Assembly: GCA_014695325.1 (NCBI GenBank)
Contig: JACJNZ010000034.1
Coordinates: 1 to 64,000, forward strand
Length of the DNA stretch: 64,000 nucleotides
Source of the DNA: Cyanobacteria bacterium FACHB-502
Lineage (GTDB): Bacteria > Cyanobacteriota > Cyanobacteriia > Elainellales > Elainellaceae
Direction: 5' to 3'
The notes below the pieces were generated by a model. That model worked only from the letters and a program-made list of their open reading frames with translations. It was not told where the DNA came from and did no database searches. Below, piece by piece: positions 51,743 through 60,400 of this stretch. Numbering within the stretch: the stretch's first letter is position 1; each line of letters opens with the position of its first letter. Both the position numbers and the translations under genes were made by a program.

Positions 51743-51958
51743 TTGACAATCCGGTGGCGACTGAGGGAAATTATGGCTCGGCAACGCATGACGAATAAGC
51801 GTTTAGCCGACTTGATGGGCGTTCACCCAAATGCGGTATCCCATTTAAAGAATCAGGACATCATGCCGCGCATTGGCGCAGAAACACTAGACGCACTCTG
51901 TAAGTTTTTGGACTGTACTCCGTCTGATTTGATTGAGTATGTGCCGGATGAAGAATGA
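51743..51958 (+). CDS. XRE-family (Cro/CI-type) transcriptional regulator
   Basis: 71-aa single-domain helix-turn-helix protein: TIRWRLREIMARQRMTNKRL, then ADLMGVHPNAVSHLKNQ (recognition helix) and LDALCKFLDCTPSDLIEYVP, the ending common to small phage-repressor-like regulators. The start is TTG, at 51743 or 51728; the shorter form begins with the usual MTIRWRL. It probably autoregulates through the palindrome 43 bases upstream and controls the divergent 66-aa gene. Confidence 0.82.
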   Translation: MTIRWRLREIMARQRMTNKRLADLMGVHPNAVSHLKNQDIMPRIGAETLDALCKFLDCTPSDLIEYVPDEE

Positions 51959-52229
51959 TGAGGGCGATCATTAGGTGATCGGGCTATAGTTTTCTGTTGG
52001 AACTTCCTGATCCAGCAACTTCTTGGGTAGCGACTCTATACATTCTTCCTGATTCACCCGCCTTTTACAGGTAAGCTTACGCAGAGCAAGCATAGGGTAA
52101 AGCCCAGAAAGATATTGAGGGATACCCTGTAGGGTCTGCGAACCTTAGATTAGAAATGGCAAGTATTTTAGCGGATGGGTATGATTTTATAAGTTGAGAG
52201 GTTAAGCATATTGGTAGGCTAAGTTGATA

Positions 52230-53192
52230 ATGGAGCCCTCAAACCGGATAAAAATAATTTCAGAAATTGCGCGTAGCCTAGACTCTGAAGAGTATTCGTT
52301 AATAGATTTAATACTCCGACAATTTGGGCTTCCTTGGGCAGACCAATGGAATGGGGACAAAACCAGCTACGTTATTGAAATGATTGAAGGAGGGGATGAT
52401 CAAACCCTATTGAGTTTGGCATCTCATCTCGGAATTAACTCCGTAAATAATCCTGGCGTAACAAAGTTTACCCGTGCTGAGATAAAAGACCTTTTACAGA
52501 ACATTAATCAGCAAAAAGCTGTGATGATTAATGTTGCCACTGGCGGTTCACGTATCCAAGAAGTAAATGAGGAATACAAAGAAAGAAGAATTTCAGTAAT
52601 GTCAAAATTACAAACGATGGGTCTTCAAGACCCTAATCCATTTTCAGATCTATGGAGTTGGTATAACAAATGGAGTGATGGGAGCTTGCCAACTTATGGA
52701 TCTCGGCGAGAATATATTTCTAATTTATATCAACAACTTGTTGATAATTTAATAGTTCTACTGCAACAAGTAGAATCTCAACAGCTCCTAGAGCCTACAG
52801 GTTGGGCTAGAGTTGATCGCAATATAGACAAAATAGTAAGAGCATTAGCTAATGCTCATAATGAGGAGGATTACCAAGCAGCAGGATTACTATGTCGAGA
52901 GACAATCATATCTCTAGCGCAAGCAGTATATGACCCAGAGAAGTATTCCTCTTTAGATGGGGTGGCTCCAAGTGAAACTGATGCAAAAAGAATGCTTGAA
53001 AGCTATATTGCTGTTGAATTAGCTGGCGGTTCAAAAGAGGCTTTACGGAAGTATGTTAAGGATGCTTATCAATTAGCTGTTACCCTTCAACACAAACGGA
53101 ATGCAACTTTCCGAGAGGCGGCTCTCTGTGTAGAAGCTACTCGTTCGCTTGTAAACTCCATTGCAATTATTTCTGGGCAGAGAGAGCTATAG
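52230..53192 (+). CDS. AbiJ-like (abortive-infection family) protein
   Basis: 320-aa cytosolic protein from ATG 52230. The N-terminal part (1-80: RIKIISEIARSLDSEEYSLI, LRQFGLPWADQW, VIEMIEGGDDQTLLSLASHL) looks like an AbiJ-type N-terminal domain, and the C-terminal part (about 200-318: ALANAHNEEDYQAAGLLCRE, LQHKRNATFREAALCVEATR) looks like the helical HEPN-like C-terminal half of such proteins. AbiJ-type proteins are linked to phage defence by growth arrest. The gene is richer in A+T than its neighbours and nearly free of HIP1 sites, suggesting transfer. The HEPN catalytic R-x4-6-H is not obvious; assignment is from overall pattern only. Confidence 0.55.
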   Translation: MEPSNRIKIISEIARSLDSEEYSLIDLILRQFGLPWADQWNGDKTSYVIEMIEGGDDQTLLSLASHLGINSVNNPGVTKFTRAEIKDLLQNINQQKAVMINVATGGSRIQEVNEEYKERRISVMSKLQTMGLQDPNPFSDLWSWYNKWSDGSLPTYGSRREYISNLYQQLVDNLIVLLQQVESQQLLEPTGWARVDRNIDKIVRALANAHNEEDYQAAGLLCRETIISLAQAVYDPEKYSSLDGVAPSETDAKRMLESYIAVELAGGSKEALRKYVKDAYQLAVTLQHKRNATFREAALCVEATRSLVNSIAIISGQREL

Positions 53193-53408
53193 TGCAGGCT
53201 AATAACCCCGGTGCGGCAGGTTGATCAAAGCCGCTTGTGGTGTTGCAAAAGTTGTCGCAACAGCTGACTGGGAACGCTACTTAGCGGGAGGAAGCAATCG
53301 CCCTCATTCCCCTTGAGCCAGCCTAACCTCGAACCTGCCAGCATTCTATCTGTTACCATCAGAACAAAGTTAACCCAAGTGTTACCAACGCCTTTAGCGA
53401 TCGAGCCA

Positions 53409-54113
53409 TCATTTATCCAGAGATTGTAATAAAGGAATGAGTTTCGATTTCTCAACTACATAAACTTTTTGGACTTTGTTCGATCGAATTGAAACTTCTG
53501 CATTTGAGAAAGCGACGATCGCAGTTACATAACCCAGGTTCTTTTTCTTCCTAACCTGCAAAGCCTGCTTCGTCGCCTGCGTCAGGAAATCCTTCTCGAA
53601 CGGGTAAGTCATTTTTCCCATCTGACGCTGGAGCTGTTTTCCGTCCGTGATGACTGTGCCGCGATGCGATTTGACATCAATGACAAAAGCTTTTTTTTGA
53701 GGAGAAATGCAAACGATGTCAGCATCTCCTAGTCGATTTCCTAAATGCATTCCGTACTCAATCTGCCAGCCTGCCTGCTGGAGTGGAAGCATCGCTTGAG
53801 CCATGTCTTCCTCACCTTTAGCCCCCTGGTCAGCATGATTAGCACGCTTCCACAGATAGATTCCGTTTGCCATTGAGCCTATCGCGATCACAATAAGGAG
53901 AGCGTAAAGGGCTGGTGGCAGATTTAGCGAGGGCTGAGTTTGAGTAGGATTCAGAGCGGACATCTGTTTCAGGAAATTTTCGAAAAGCCTCTCCAGAAGA
54001 AATGGAAAGGCAATGGCTAAAGCGGCTGAGGAAAAGGAAGCGATCGCCTTAATCCTTCTTCTGATTGCAAGCTGGCGGACATTTTGTCCAGCTCCTCGTT
54101 GAGATTGCGGCAT
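53409..54113 (-). CDS. NERD (nuclease-related) domain membrane protein
   Basis: 234-aa protein from ATG 54113 (MPQSQRGAGQNVRQLAIRRR). Two membrane helices (about 22-42 and 68-88) precede a NERD domain (about 100-210): GAKGEEDMAQAMLPLQQAGW, the acidic/Lys core GDADIVCISPQKKAFVIDVK, and VTAIVAFSNAEV. The D...DxK pattern is that of restriction-like nucleases. NERD proteins are thought to process DNA or RNA, but few have been tested. It lies beside the AbiJ-like gene on the opposite strand. An upstream in-frame start at 54164 is less likely. Confidence 0.78.
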   Translation of the reverse strand: MPQSQRGAGQNVRQLAIRRRIKAIASFSSAALAIAFPFLLERLFENFLKQMSALNPTQTQPSLNLPPALYALLIVIAIGSMANGIYLWKRANHADQGAKGEEDMAQAMLPLQQAGWQIEYGMHLGNRLGDADIVCISPQKKAFVIDVKSHRGTVITDGKQLQRQMGKMTYPFEKDFLTQATKQALQVRKKKNLGYVTAIVAFSNAEVSIRSNKVQKVYVVEKSKLIPLLQSLDK

Positions 54114-54339
54114 TGGATTGGCATTGAGTGAAACTGATATAGAGTGCCCAGTATGAATGAGCAATTGCCGCAGTTTATTTCAGGTGTAGTCGATCGCCTA
54201 CAGTCGATTCCAGGGCTTTTTTGATGGTTTCACGTTTCTCACAACAAGTCTTTCGGCAGAGGTTTATACAAACTGTAGCAAGTAGCTTGCGATAAGCTGT
54301 ATCCCAAAAATGGGATCGTGATTCGCTTGGAGATTAATA

Positions 54340-54972
54340 ATGGCAACCCTCACGCTTTACGGAACTCCGATTAGTGTTTATGTTCGTGCGGTTCGGCTTT
54401 TGCTGGAAGAGGCAGGCGCGAACTATGACCTGAAGGAAGTCGGAATTTTTGACGGTCAAAACACTGCGGCTGAATACCTGGCGAAAAATCCTTTTGGTAA
54501 AGTTCCAACACTCGATATAGACGGAACTGCGCTGTACGAAACAGTCGCGATCAATGAATATCTCGATGAAGCTGTCGCGAACGGCAAATTTAGCCCGTCT
54601 GATCTTCTCCAGAAGGCGAAAATGCGGCAAATCATGGCGATTGTGGATAGCTATTTGTATGGACCAACTATTCGATCGATCGTCATTCAGCGGGTCATTG
54701 TGCCAAGTCAGGGCGGCAAAACGGATGAGGAGGTGGTGAAAGGGGGAATCGATCCTGCGAAGAAAGCAATGGAGGCGATCGAATCAATTGCGATTTGTAG
54801 CCCCTATCTCATGGGTAGTGAACTCACTTTGGCTGATTTTCACCTGATCCCAGTTTTCGTTTATTTTGCGAACACGCCTGAATTTGATACAGTGACGGCT
54901 CAGACTCCGAAGCTGAAGGACTGGTGGCAGAAGGTTAGTCAGCTTCCGTTAGTGCAGAAGGTTTGTGGATAG
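54340..54972 (+). CDS. Glutathione S-transferase family protein
   Basis: 210-aa soluble protein with a thioredoxin-like N-terminal domain (MATLTLYGTPISVYVRAVRL; cis-Pro in FGKVPTLDIDG; glutathione-binding YETVAINEYL) and an all-helical C-terminal domain (about 90-205, with LTLADFHLIPVFVYF, the conserved N-capping/hydrophobic staple region). It would conjugate or reduce substrates with glutathione; the substrate is unknown. Transcribed alone, just upstream of the ureE region. Confidence 0.88.
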   Translation: MATLTLYGTPISVYVRAVRLLLEEAGANYDLKEVGIFDGQNTAAEYLAKNPFGKVPTLDIDGTALYETVAINEYLDEAVANGKFSPSDLLQKAKMRQIMAIVDSYLYGPTIRSIVIQRVIVPSQGGKTDEEVVKGGIDPAKKAMEAIESIAICSPYLMGSELTLADFHLIPVFVYFANTPEFDTVTAQTPKLKDWWQKVSQLPLVQKVCG

Positions 54973-54989
54973 GTCTGAAAGGTTTTGCA

Positions 54990-55163
54990 GCCCCCTAAAT
55001 CCTCTAATTTCGAGCGACTTTGAACCTTAAAGAAGGTTTGCGATCGCGTCTGATGATTCTTAACCTTGCTGTAAGCAACAGTCGATCGAATCAGAGATAC
55101 CGTAGTAGGGAAAGGGCATTCTGCTGATTTCAAAGTCCCGCATTTATGGGGGATTTAGGGGGC
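54990..55163. repeat. 174-bp element bounded by 13-bp inverted repeats
   Basis: GCCCCCTAAATCC (54990-55002) and GGATTTAGGGGGC (55151-55163) are perfect inverted repeats. Nested inside, GACTTTGA (55016-55023) pairs with TCAAAGTC (55130-55137). The right arm shares sequence with the insertion in rimI. No coding capacity; it resembles a small MITE-like element in the gap before ureE. Confidence 0.55.
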
Positions 55164-55238
55164 AGTGCAGGAGCCCTGAGACTTCTCAAATATCCTCTAA
55201 TCAGGCTCAAACCTGGCACATTTCCGATTCTCAAATCT

Positions 55239-55736
55239 ATGTCGATCGTTTTGACGCACCGCATTTCTAAAGAGTCTCAGGCTATTTCTTCTTCTGTCCC
55301 TCAATTAATGTTGAGCTTAACTGCGGAAGAGCGAACGCGATCGCGCTACTATTTCCAAACTCTAGAAGGCGAAGGCGTTTATCTGCGGCTCGCTAGAGGA
55401 ACGGTGCTGCAAAACGGGGATCTGCTTTACTCTGAAGACGGTGAGACGATCGTGCAGGTTATTGCAAAGCCCGAGCCCGTGATGACCGTGCGGGCGCATA
55501 CGCCTCTAGAACTGCTGCGGGCTGCTTATCATCTGGGAAATCGACACATCGCGCTTGAGGTGACGGAAACTTATCTACGTCTTGCCCCTGATCCCGTCCT
55601 CAAAGATTTGATTCAGCGTATGGGGCTGCATATCACCGAGGAAGTCGTTCCCTTTCAGCCTGAGGCAGGCGCATATACTCAAGAGTCTGGACATCACGCT
55701 GCCCATCACACTCATCAGGCTGCTCATTCCCACTGA
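55239..55736 (+). CDS. ureE: Urease accessory protein UreE
   Basis: 165-aa nickel metallochaperone that delivers Ni2+ to apo-urease. From ATG 55239 it has the N-terminal peptide-binding domain (LMLSLTAEERTRSRYYFQTL) and the nickel-binding domain (AYHLGNRHIALEV with the conserved His; LKDLIQRMGLHI), ending in a His-rich tail (SGHHAAHHTHQAAHSH) for metal storage. The longer in-frame start at 55146 lies within the upstream repeat element and is rejected. ureF follows after 36 bases in the same direction. Confidence 0.94.
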   Translation: MSIVLTHRISKESQAISSSVPQLMLSLTAEERTRSRYYFQTLEGEGVYLRLARGTVLQNGDLLYSEDGETIVQVIAKPEPVMTVRAHTPLELLRAAYHLGNRHIALEVTETYLRLAPDPVLKDLIQRMGLHITEEVVPFQPEAGAYTQESGHHAAHHTHQAAHSH

Positions 55737-55772
55737 TTTTGCTTTTTTCCTTCCCCTCTTGCTTCAACACTC

Positions 55773-56456
55773 ATGTTCACCCATTCATCTCAACCTTTGC
55801 TGCGATTGTTGCAGCTTGTGAGTCCTGCTTTGCCTGTAGGCGCATTTAGCTATTCTGAAGGGCTAGAAACGCTGGTGCAGGCTGAAAAAATTACAGGAGC
55901 AGCGACGCTTCAACCGTGGCTCATGCAGGAATTGCAGTATGGCGCGGTGCGGGTAGAAAGTGCAGTGCTTTATCAAATGTATGAATGCGCGAAACAGCAG
56001 GATCTCCAGCAGCTCAACAACTGGAATCAGTGGCTTTCTGCGTTTCGGGAAACGGAAGAATTGCGCGAACAAAGCTGGCAGATGGGACGATCGCTTGCAC
56101 GCTTGCTGATCGACCTTGATCCTCAATTCCGGGAAGTTTTAGCTGAAATCAAAGAACCCCATCACTTTGTAACTGCCTTTTCGATCGCCGCTGTCCACTG
56201 GCAAATTGATGCCTTTTCTGCTGTATTGGGCTACCTCCAAAGCTGGAGCGCAAATCTAGTCAATGCTGGAGTTCGGCTCATTCCGCTCGGACAAACGCAG
56301 GGACAAAAGCTGTTGCTTGATTTGTATCCAGCAATTGAATCGACCGCTCAAGACGTTATCCAAAGTTCAGCAGATTCTCTGTTCTGCTGTAGCTGGGGCT
56401 TAGCGATCGCCAGTATGAATCACGAAACGCTATATTCTCGTCTTTTTCGCAGCTAG
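55773..56456 (+). CDS. ureF: Urease accessory protein UreF
   Basis: 227-aa all-helical protein that, with UreD and UreG, forms the complex activating urease by GTP-dependent nickel insertion. Conserved segments: LLRLLQLVSPALPVGAFSYSEGLE, ELREQSWQMGRSLARLL, FVTAFSIAA, and AGVRLIPLGQTQGQKLL near the C-terminus. A hairpin with a T tract lies just after the stop, so ureE-ureF appear to end there. Urease subunit genes and ureD are not in the window. Confidence 0.94.
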   Translation: MFTHSSQPLLRLLQLVSPALPVGAFSYSEGLETLVQAEKITGAATLQPWLMQELQYGAVRVESAVLYQMYECAKQQDLQQLNNWNQWLSAFRETEELREQSWQMGRSLARLLIDLDPQFREVLAEIKEPHHFVTAFSIAAVHWQIDAFSAVLGYLQSWSANLVNAGVRLIPLGQTQGQKLLLDLYPAIESTAQDVIQSSADSLFCCSWGLAIASMNHETLYSRLFRS

Positions 56457-56467
56457 GCGAAGCTGAG

Positions 56468-56494
56468 CAGTTTTGAGAATGAGAACTGTTTTTT
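56468..56494 (+). terminator. Rho-independent terminator after ureF
   Basis: CAGTTT (56468-56473) / GAACTG (56483-56488, one wobble pair), followed by TTTTTT. It suggests that the rhodopsin gene downstream has its own promoter. Confidence 0.55.
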
Positions 56495-56599
56495 CTGCTG
56501 CGATCGAGATACTTCCTCAGTTAGACGCTTTGCGTTTATTTTCTGTCTAGAGTCTCTTCTATCAGAGACAAAGACTTGGCTAGGGAAAGTATCGAAAAT

Positions 56600-57298
56600 A
56601 TGAATCAAATCTGGTTTGCGATCGGCTGTTTGGGGATGGCACTGGGAGCATTGATCTTTGGCTTCGGCGCACACAATGCCCAGAATGAGCGATGGCGTAT
56701 TCTTTTTACTCTTAACTTTTTTATTGCGGCGATCGCTTCCGTCCTGTATCTTGCAATGTGGACAGGGCATGGTCAGAGCATTGTCTACGATCGTCCCACC
56801 TATTGGGTGAGATACGTCACCTGGATTCTCTCAACTCCATTGCAAATTCTTACGGTTACTTATCTGGGCGGAACCAGTTTGGCATTCACAGGTGCAGTGG
56901 TTGGCGCAGATATTTTGATGATTGCCACGGGCTTTGTGGCCACAATGTCACCCAAACCTATCAGCTATATCTGGTACATCGTGAGCTGTGGATTTTTTAT
57001 CGGCATGTTCTACATGCTGTTTAATCAATATCGATCGCAGGCAAATGCAAAACATCCTCGATCGCGTCGTGTTTTCACTAAACTCATCACCGTACATCTG
57101 ATCCTGTGGCTAATCTACCCCGTGATCTGGATCTTGGGCGGAACAGGATTCAATTTAATCAGCAGCACGGTGGAAACTGCTTCCTACACCATTCTTGATC
57201 TGGTTGCCAAAGTTGGTTTTGGCTTCCTCGCACTTAATTCATTTAAGCAGCTCGACCAGGCAGGCGAAGCACCACGACTGGAGCGCGTTCTCTCCTAG
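56600..57298 (+). CDS. Microbial rhodopsin with T-S-T motif (halorhodopsin-like)
   Basis: 232-aa seven-helix retinal protein from ATG 56600. Retinal lysine K204 and the counter-ion D200 are in TILDLVAKVGFGF. Helix C reads WVRYVTWILSTPLQILT: R71, then T74, S78 and T85 at the three positions that are D, T and D in the proton pump bacteriorhodopsin. Archaeal chloride pumps have T-S-A and the cyanobacterial halorhodopsin of Mastigocladopsis T-S-D, so loss of both carboxylates points to anion transport or sensing, not proton pumping. Q82 sits at the colour-tuning site where Gln makes proteorhodopsin blue-absorbing. It lies between ureF and ureG; the reason is unknown. Confidence 0.9.
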   Translation: MNQIWFAIGCLGMALGALIFGFGAHNAQNERWRILFTLNFFIAAIASVLYLAMWTGHGQSIVYDRPTYWVRYVTWILSTPLQILTVTYLGGTSLAFTGAVVGADILMIATGFVATMSPKPISYIWYIVSCGFFIGMFYMLFNQYRSQANAKHPRSRRVFTKLITVHLILWLIYPVIWILGGTGFNLISSTVETASYTILDLVAKVGFGFLALNSFKQLDQAGEAPRLERVLS

Positions 57299-57341
57299 CG
57301 ACTGCAACGGGTAGCCATCTTTATAATTTCAAGCTTTAAGA

Positions 57342-57368
57342 AAAGGTGAACTCAGGTTCATCCTTTTT
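57342..57368. terminator. Hairpin between rhodopsin gene and converging small gene
   Basis: AAAGGTGAAC / GTTCATCCTTT with one bulged base and T runs on both strands, placed between convergent genes; a likely bidirectional terminator. Confidence 0.6.
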
Positions 57369-57372
57369 GCTT

Positions 57373-57573
57373 TTAAGGCATCAGCACATACACCGTGTTG
57401 CCTGGCTGGAGCAGTTGCCATTGATTAACTGCACTACGTTCAACACATCCATGCTTTTTAAGCAAGGACTGTTCTGCATTGTTTGATTGGCTTGTTCTCG
57501 GTGTCTCAAGCTGAGATGGACGCGAAGCAGTTTCGTACCAGAGCGAAAGATGAAGATAAGCTAATGTTTCCAT
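57373..57573 (-). CDS. Hypothetical small protein
   Basis: 66-aa protein from ATG 57573, beginning METLAYLHLSLWYETASRPS and rich in Gln, Ser and Leu, with one Cys. The METLAYLHL beginning looks like a family of short cyanobacterial proteins of unknown function. GAGGA lies a few bases upstream of the ATG on the minus strand. It converges on the rhodopsin gene, with a shared hairpin between. Confidence 0.55.
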   Translation of the reverse strand: METLAYLHLSLWYETASRPSQLETPRTSQSNNAEQSLLKKHGCVERSAVNQWQLLQPGNTVYVLMP

Positions 57574-57865
57574 AATTCCTCGTCCCAAAGGGGCAATATC
57601 AGCAGTAAAGCAGTAAATCCGAGTTAGGAGCTAGCTTCCCGGATACGGTTCTTCAAGCGTCACTTCCCTTAGACAAGAAAAATGCAGTTTTTTCTCCTCA
57701 AATCTGAGAAAATTTTTCCAGAAGGGTGGACACTTGCCCAATTGACCCGTCTTCTTTAAGCTGTACTGCTGAAGTTGGACTTCGCTTCGATCGTCCCGCT
57801 GGGGAAACTGCTTCGATCGCAAGATTTAAGCAAAAGAAACTCAGGAAGAGTTTAAGGAAATCACA

Positions 57866-58474
57866 ATGCACACGCTGCGAGTTGGAATTGCTGGACCGGT
57901 TGGCTCAGGAAAAACTGCCCTGGTAGACGCGCTTTGTAAGCTGTTGCGAGAACAATACAGTATCGCCGTCGTCACCAACGATATTTACACTCAGGAAGAT
58001 GCTCAATTTCTGGTGCGAAGTGAGGCACTGGAGCGCGATCGAATTGTGGGCGTTGAAACAGGGGGCTGTCCCCATACGGCAATTCGAGAAGATGCGTCGA
58101 TTAATCTAGTGGCGATCGAGCAGCTTGAACGACAGTTTCGTCATCTAGATCTCATCTTCGTAGAAAGTGGCGGCGACAACCTGGCTTCCACTTTTAGCCC
58201 AGAGTTAGTCGATTTAACGATTTATGTGATCGACGTAGCAGCAGGGGACAAGATTCCTCGTAAGGGAGGTCCCGGCATCACGAAGTCAGATTTGCTAGTG
58301 ATTAACAAAATCGATCTTGCACCGCTCGTTGGCGCAGACCTGGGCATAATGGAGCGCGATGCCCGCAAGATGCGAGGCGACAAGCCGTTTGTCTTTACCA
58401 ATATCAAAGCAAGGCAGGGACTTGAAAGCGTAATCAATCTTATTGAGCTGCACTTGGGTAAAGCTGTCGCATAA
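57866..58474 (+). CDS. ureG: Urease accessory GTPase UreG
   Basis: 202-aa SIMIBI GTPase that drives nickel insertion into urease. Seen: P-loop [11 protein letters not shown] (10-20), the nickel-binding Cys-Pro-His in [16 protein letters not shown] (about 66-81), the switch region [12 protein letters not shown] and the guanine-recognition NKID. All key residues are intact. AAGGAA lies before ATG 57866. It is separated from ureEF by the rhodopsin gene and a small gene on the other strand, so it is probably transcribed on its own. Confidence 0.96.
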   Translation: MHTLRVGIAGPVGSGKTALVDALCKLLREQYSIAVVTNDIYTQEDAQFLVRSEALERDRIVGVETGGCPHTAIREDASINLVAIEQLERQFRHLDLIFVESGGDNLASTFSPELVDLTIYVIDVAAGDKIPRKGGPGITKSDLLVINKIDLAPLVGADLGIMERDARKMRGDKPFVFTNIKARQGLESVINLIELHLGKAVA

Positions 58475-58495
58475 CGAACTGATTTTCGCGAGGCT

Positions 58496-58581
58496 TACAG
58501 CGTTTTTCACTCATGTAAGGTATGGGGAGCACAGCCCTCACACCCCATTTTTTGTACTTCAATCGCCTGGATAAGGCTGTA
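58496..58581 (-). repeat. 86-bp dispersed repeat, copy 2 (inverted)
   Basis: Same length and same TACAGC...GCTGTA ends as the copy at 32393-32478, in opposite orientation, with about 84% identity. The shared core includes AGGCGATTGAAGTACAAAAA. Confidence 0.75.
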
Positions 58582-58839
58582 TAGACTCAAGCAAACCGAA
58601 GAAAAGCAACTTCGGCAAGTGGAAGGATAAAATCCCCAACGCGAAACAAAATAAAACTTAAGAAACAATTAAAAGTTGTTGAAAAACGTGAGGGGAGGAC
58701 AGACTAAGCATTGCCCTACCCTTTGCCTTGTCAGCAGTCTACGCCTGGTATTGGCTGAACTATCACAATCCACCAAGTTTGTTATTTGAACGCAAAGGAC
58801 TTTTGCGACGGATATCAAATGGCTAAGGAGTAAAATTAT

Positions 58840-58882
58840 GTATCCCTTGATACAAATTATTATCTCTCTAAAGACATAACAT
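58840..58882 (+). promoter_or_regulatory. NtcA-activated promoter of urtA
   Basis: GTA-tcccttga-TAC at 58840-58853 is an exact GTAN8TAC NtcA-binding site. A -10 box TAACAT (TAN3T) begins at 58877, 23 bases after it, which is the usual spacing for class II NtcA activation. urtA is known to be NtcA-dependent in Anabaena, so function is well supported. Confidence 0.8.
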
Positions 58883-58953
58883 CACAAACTATTGGAGTTT
58901 CTTGTGATGTCTCTCTGTGGTGTTTTGTTCCTGAAGTAGGAAGTGGTGAATTC

Positions 58954-60294
58954 ATGTCAAGGCAATTTGGTCGGCGTAAATTTCTGGTCTATGGTTCTGC
59001 TGCGCTGGGAACCAGCATTTTGCTCAAATCCTGTGCAAACTCTGGCACGACGACTTCTTCAACAGCAGAGTCTCCCGCAGCAACCACCGCAGCATCTCCC
59101 GCAGCTGCCAGTGGAGACACAATCAAGGTTGGTATTCTGCACTCGCTGAGCGGCACGATGGCAATCAGCGAAAAGAGCGTGGTTGATTCCACGCAATTGG
59201 CGATCGAGCAAATCAATTCAAGCGGCGGCGTATTGGGCAAACAAATTCAGCCCGTCCTGGAAGATGGAGCTTCTGACTGGCCCACCTTTGCTGAAAAAGC
59301 CCGCAAGCTGATCGAAGAAGATCAGGTCGTGGCAATCTTTGGCTGCTGGACTTCTGCAAGCCGCAAAGCAGTTCTGCCCGTGTTTGAGCAGAAGGATCAC
59401 ATGCTGTTCTATCCGGTTCAGTATGAAGGGCAGGAGTGTTCCAAGAATATCTTCTACACCGGAGCCGCACCCAACCAGCAAATTGAGCCTTCGGTAGACT
59501 GGCTGTTGCAGAACAAAGGCAAGGACTTCTACCTGGTCGGCTCGGACTATGTGTTCCCGCGTACTGCAAACACCATTATCAAGGCTCAGCTTCAGGCGAA
59601 GGGCGGCAGAACGGTGGGTGAAGACTACCTCCCCCTTGGCAACACTGAAGTTGCACCGATTATTACTAAAATTCGCACAGCCCTTCCAAACGGCGGCGTA
59701 ATCTACAACACGTTAAACGGCGACAGCAACGTTGCCTTCTTTAAGCAGCTTCAGGGTGCAGGCTTGACGGCAGACAAGTATCCGGTCATGTCAGTCAGTA
59801 TTGCAGAGGAAGAAGTGAAGGCGATCGGCACAGATTTCCTCAAGGGACAGTTCGCTGCATGGAACTATTTCATGACCGTTGACAGCCCTGAGAACAAAGC
59901 ATACGTAGATGCGTTTAAGGCGAAATTTGGCGGCGATCGCGTGACCAATGACCCTATGGAAGCAGGCTATATCTCGGTCAACTTGTGGAAGCAAGCGGTT
60001 GAGAAGGCAGGCTCCGCCGGAACTGCCACCGATCTCAAAGCCATCCGGGCTGCCGTAATTGGACAGGAAATGGATGCGCCAGAGGGTCCGGTGAAGATGT
60101 TTCCCAACCACCACATCTCAAAGACGGTTCGCATCGGTGAAGTGCGCGATGACGGCTTGTTTGAAATCGTTTTCTCGACGCCGAAGCCTGTTGATCCCGT
60201 ACCCTGGAACCAGTTTGTGGCTGAGACCAAGGGCTTTACCTGCGACTGGACGAGAACGGATATTGATAATCCTGGCAAGTTCAAGGCAAGCTAA
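58954..60294 (+). CDS. urtA: Urea ABC transporter substrate-binding protein UrtA
   Basis: 446-aa periplasmic urea-binding protein of the branched-chain-amino-acid type. The N-terminus has a twin-arginine motif (GRRKFLVYG) and a lipobox-like LLKSC, so it is likely a Tat-exported lipoprotein. After a Ser/Thr/Ala linker (about 30-48) come [57 protein letters not shown] and [13 protein letters not shown], all hallmarks of UrtA. First gene of urtABCDE; an NtcA promoter precedes it. Confidence 0.95.
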   Translation: MSRQFGRRKFLVYGSAALGTSILLKSCANSGTTTSSTAESPAATTAASPAAASGDTIKVGILHSLSGTMAISEKSVVDSTQLAIEQINSSGGVLGKQIQPVLEDGASDWPTFAEKARKLIEEDQVVAIFGCWTSASRKAVLPVFEQKDHMLFYPVQYEGQECSKNIFYTGAAPNQQIEPSVDWLLQNKGKDFYLVGSDYVFPRTANTIIKAQLQAKGGRTVGEDYLPLGNTEVAPIITKIRTALPNGGVIYNTLNGDSNVAFFKQLQGAGLTADKYPVMSVSIAEEEVKAIGTDFLKGQFAAWNYFMTVDSPENKAYVDAFKAKFGGDRVTNDPMEAGYISVNLWKQAVEKAGSAGTATDLKAIRAAVIGQEMDAPEGPVKMFPNHHISKTVRIGEVRDDGLFEIVFSTPKPVDPVPWNQFVAETKGFTCDWTRTDIDNPGKFKAS

Positions 60295-60337
60295 ATTTCC
60301 TCTAGCTCGAAGTTAGCTTCAAGCGCAAAACTCCAGC

Positions 60338-60391
60338 ATGGACTTAGACGGCAGACCTGCGGCTTCGATCGAGGTTTTCTGTCTAGTCCAT
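60338..60391 (+). other. Intercistronic stem-loop between urtA and urtB
   Basis: ATGGACT-t-AGAC (60338-60349) pairs with GTCT-AGTCCAT (60381-60391) to give a long stem without a following T tract. It may protect the 3' end of urtA mRNA, so that the abundant binding protein is made in excess over the permease, or partly terminate transcription. Confidence 0.5.
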
Positions 60392-60400
60392 CATTGGCTG

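Larger units (their letters stand above)
58475..58953. other. Regulatory and repeat region upstream of urtA
   Basis: About 480 bases. It contains the inverted copy of the 86-bp repeat (58496-58581), then an NtcA-type promoter (58840-58882) and the urtA leader. No gene. Confidence 0.5.

Noticed and set aside
53225-53455. 76-aa minus-strand ORF between the AbiJ-like and NERD genes
   Set aside because: It overlaps the end of the NERD gene in another frame and lacks a ribosome site or family pattern.
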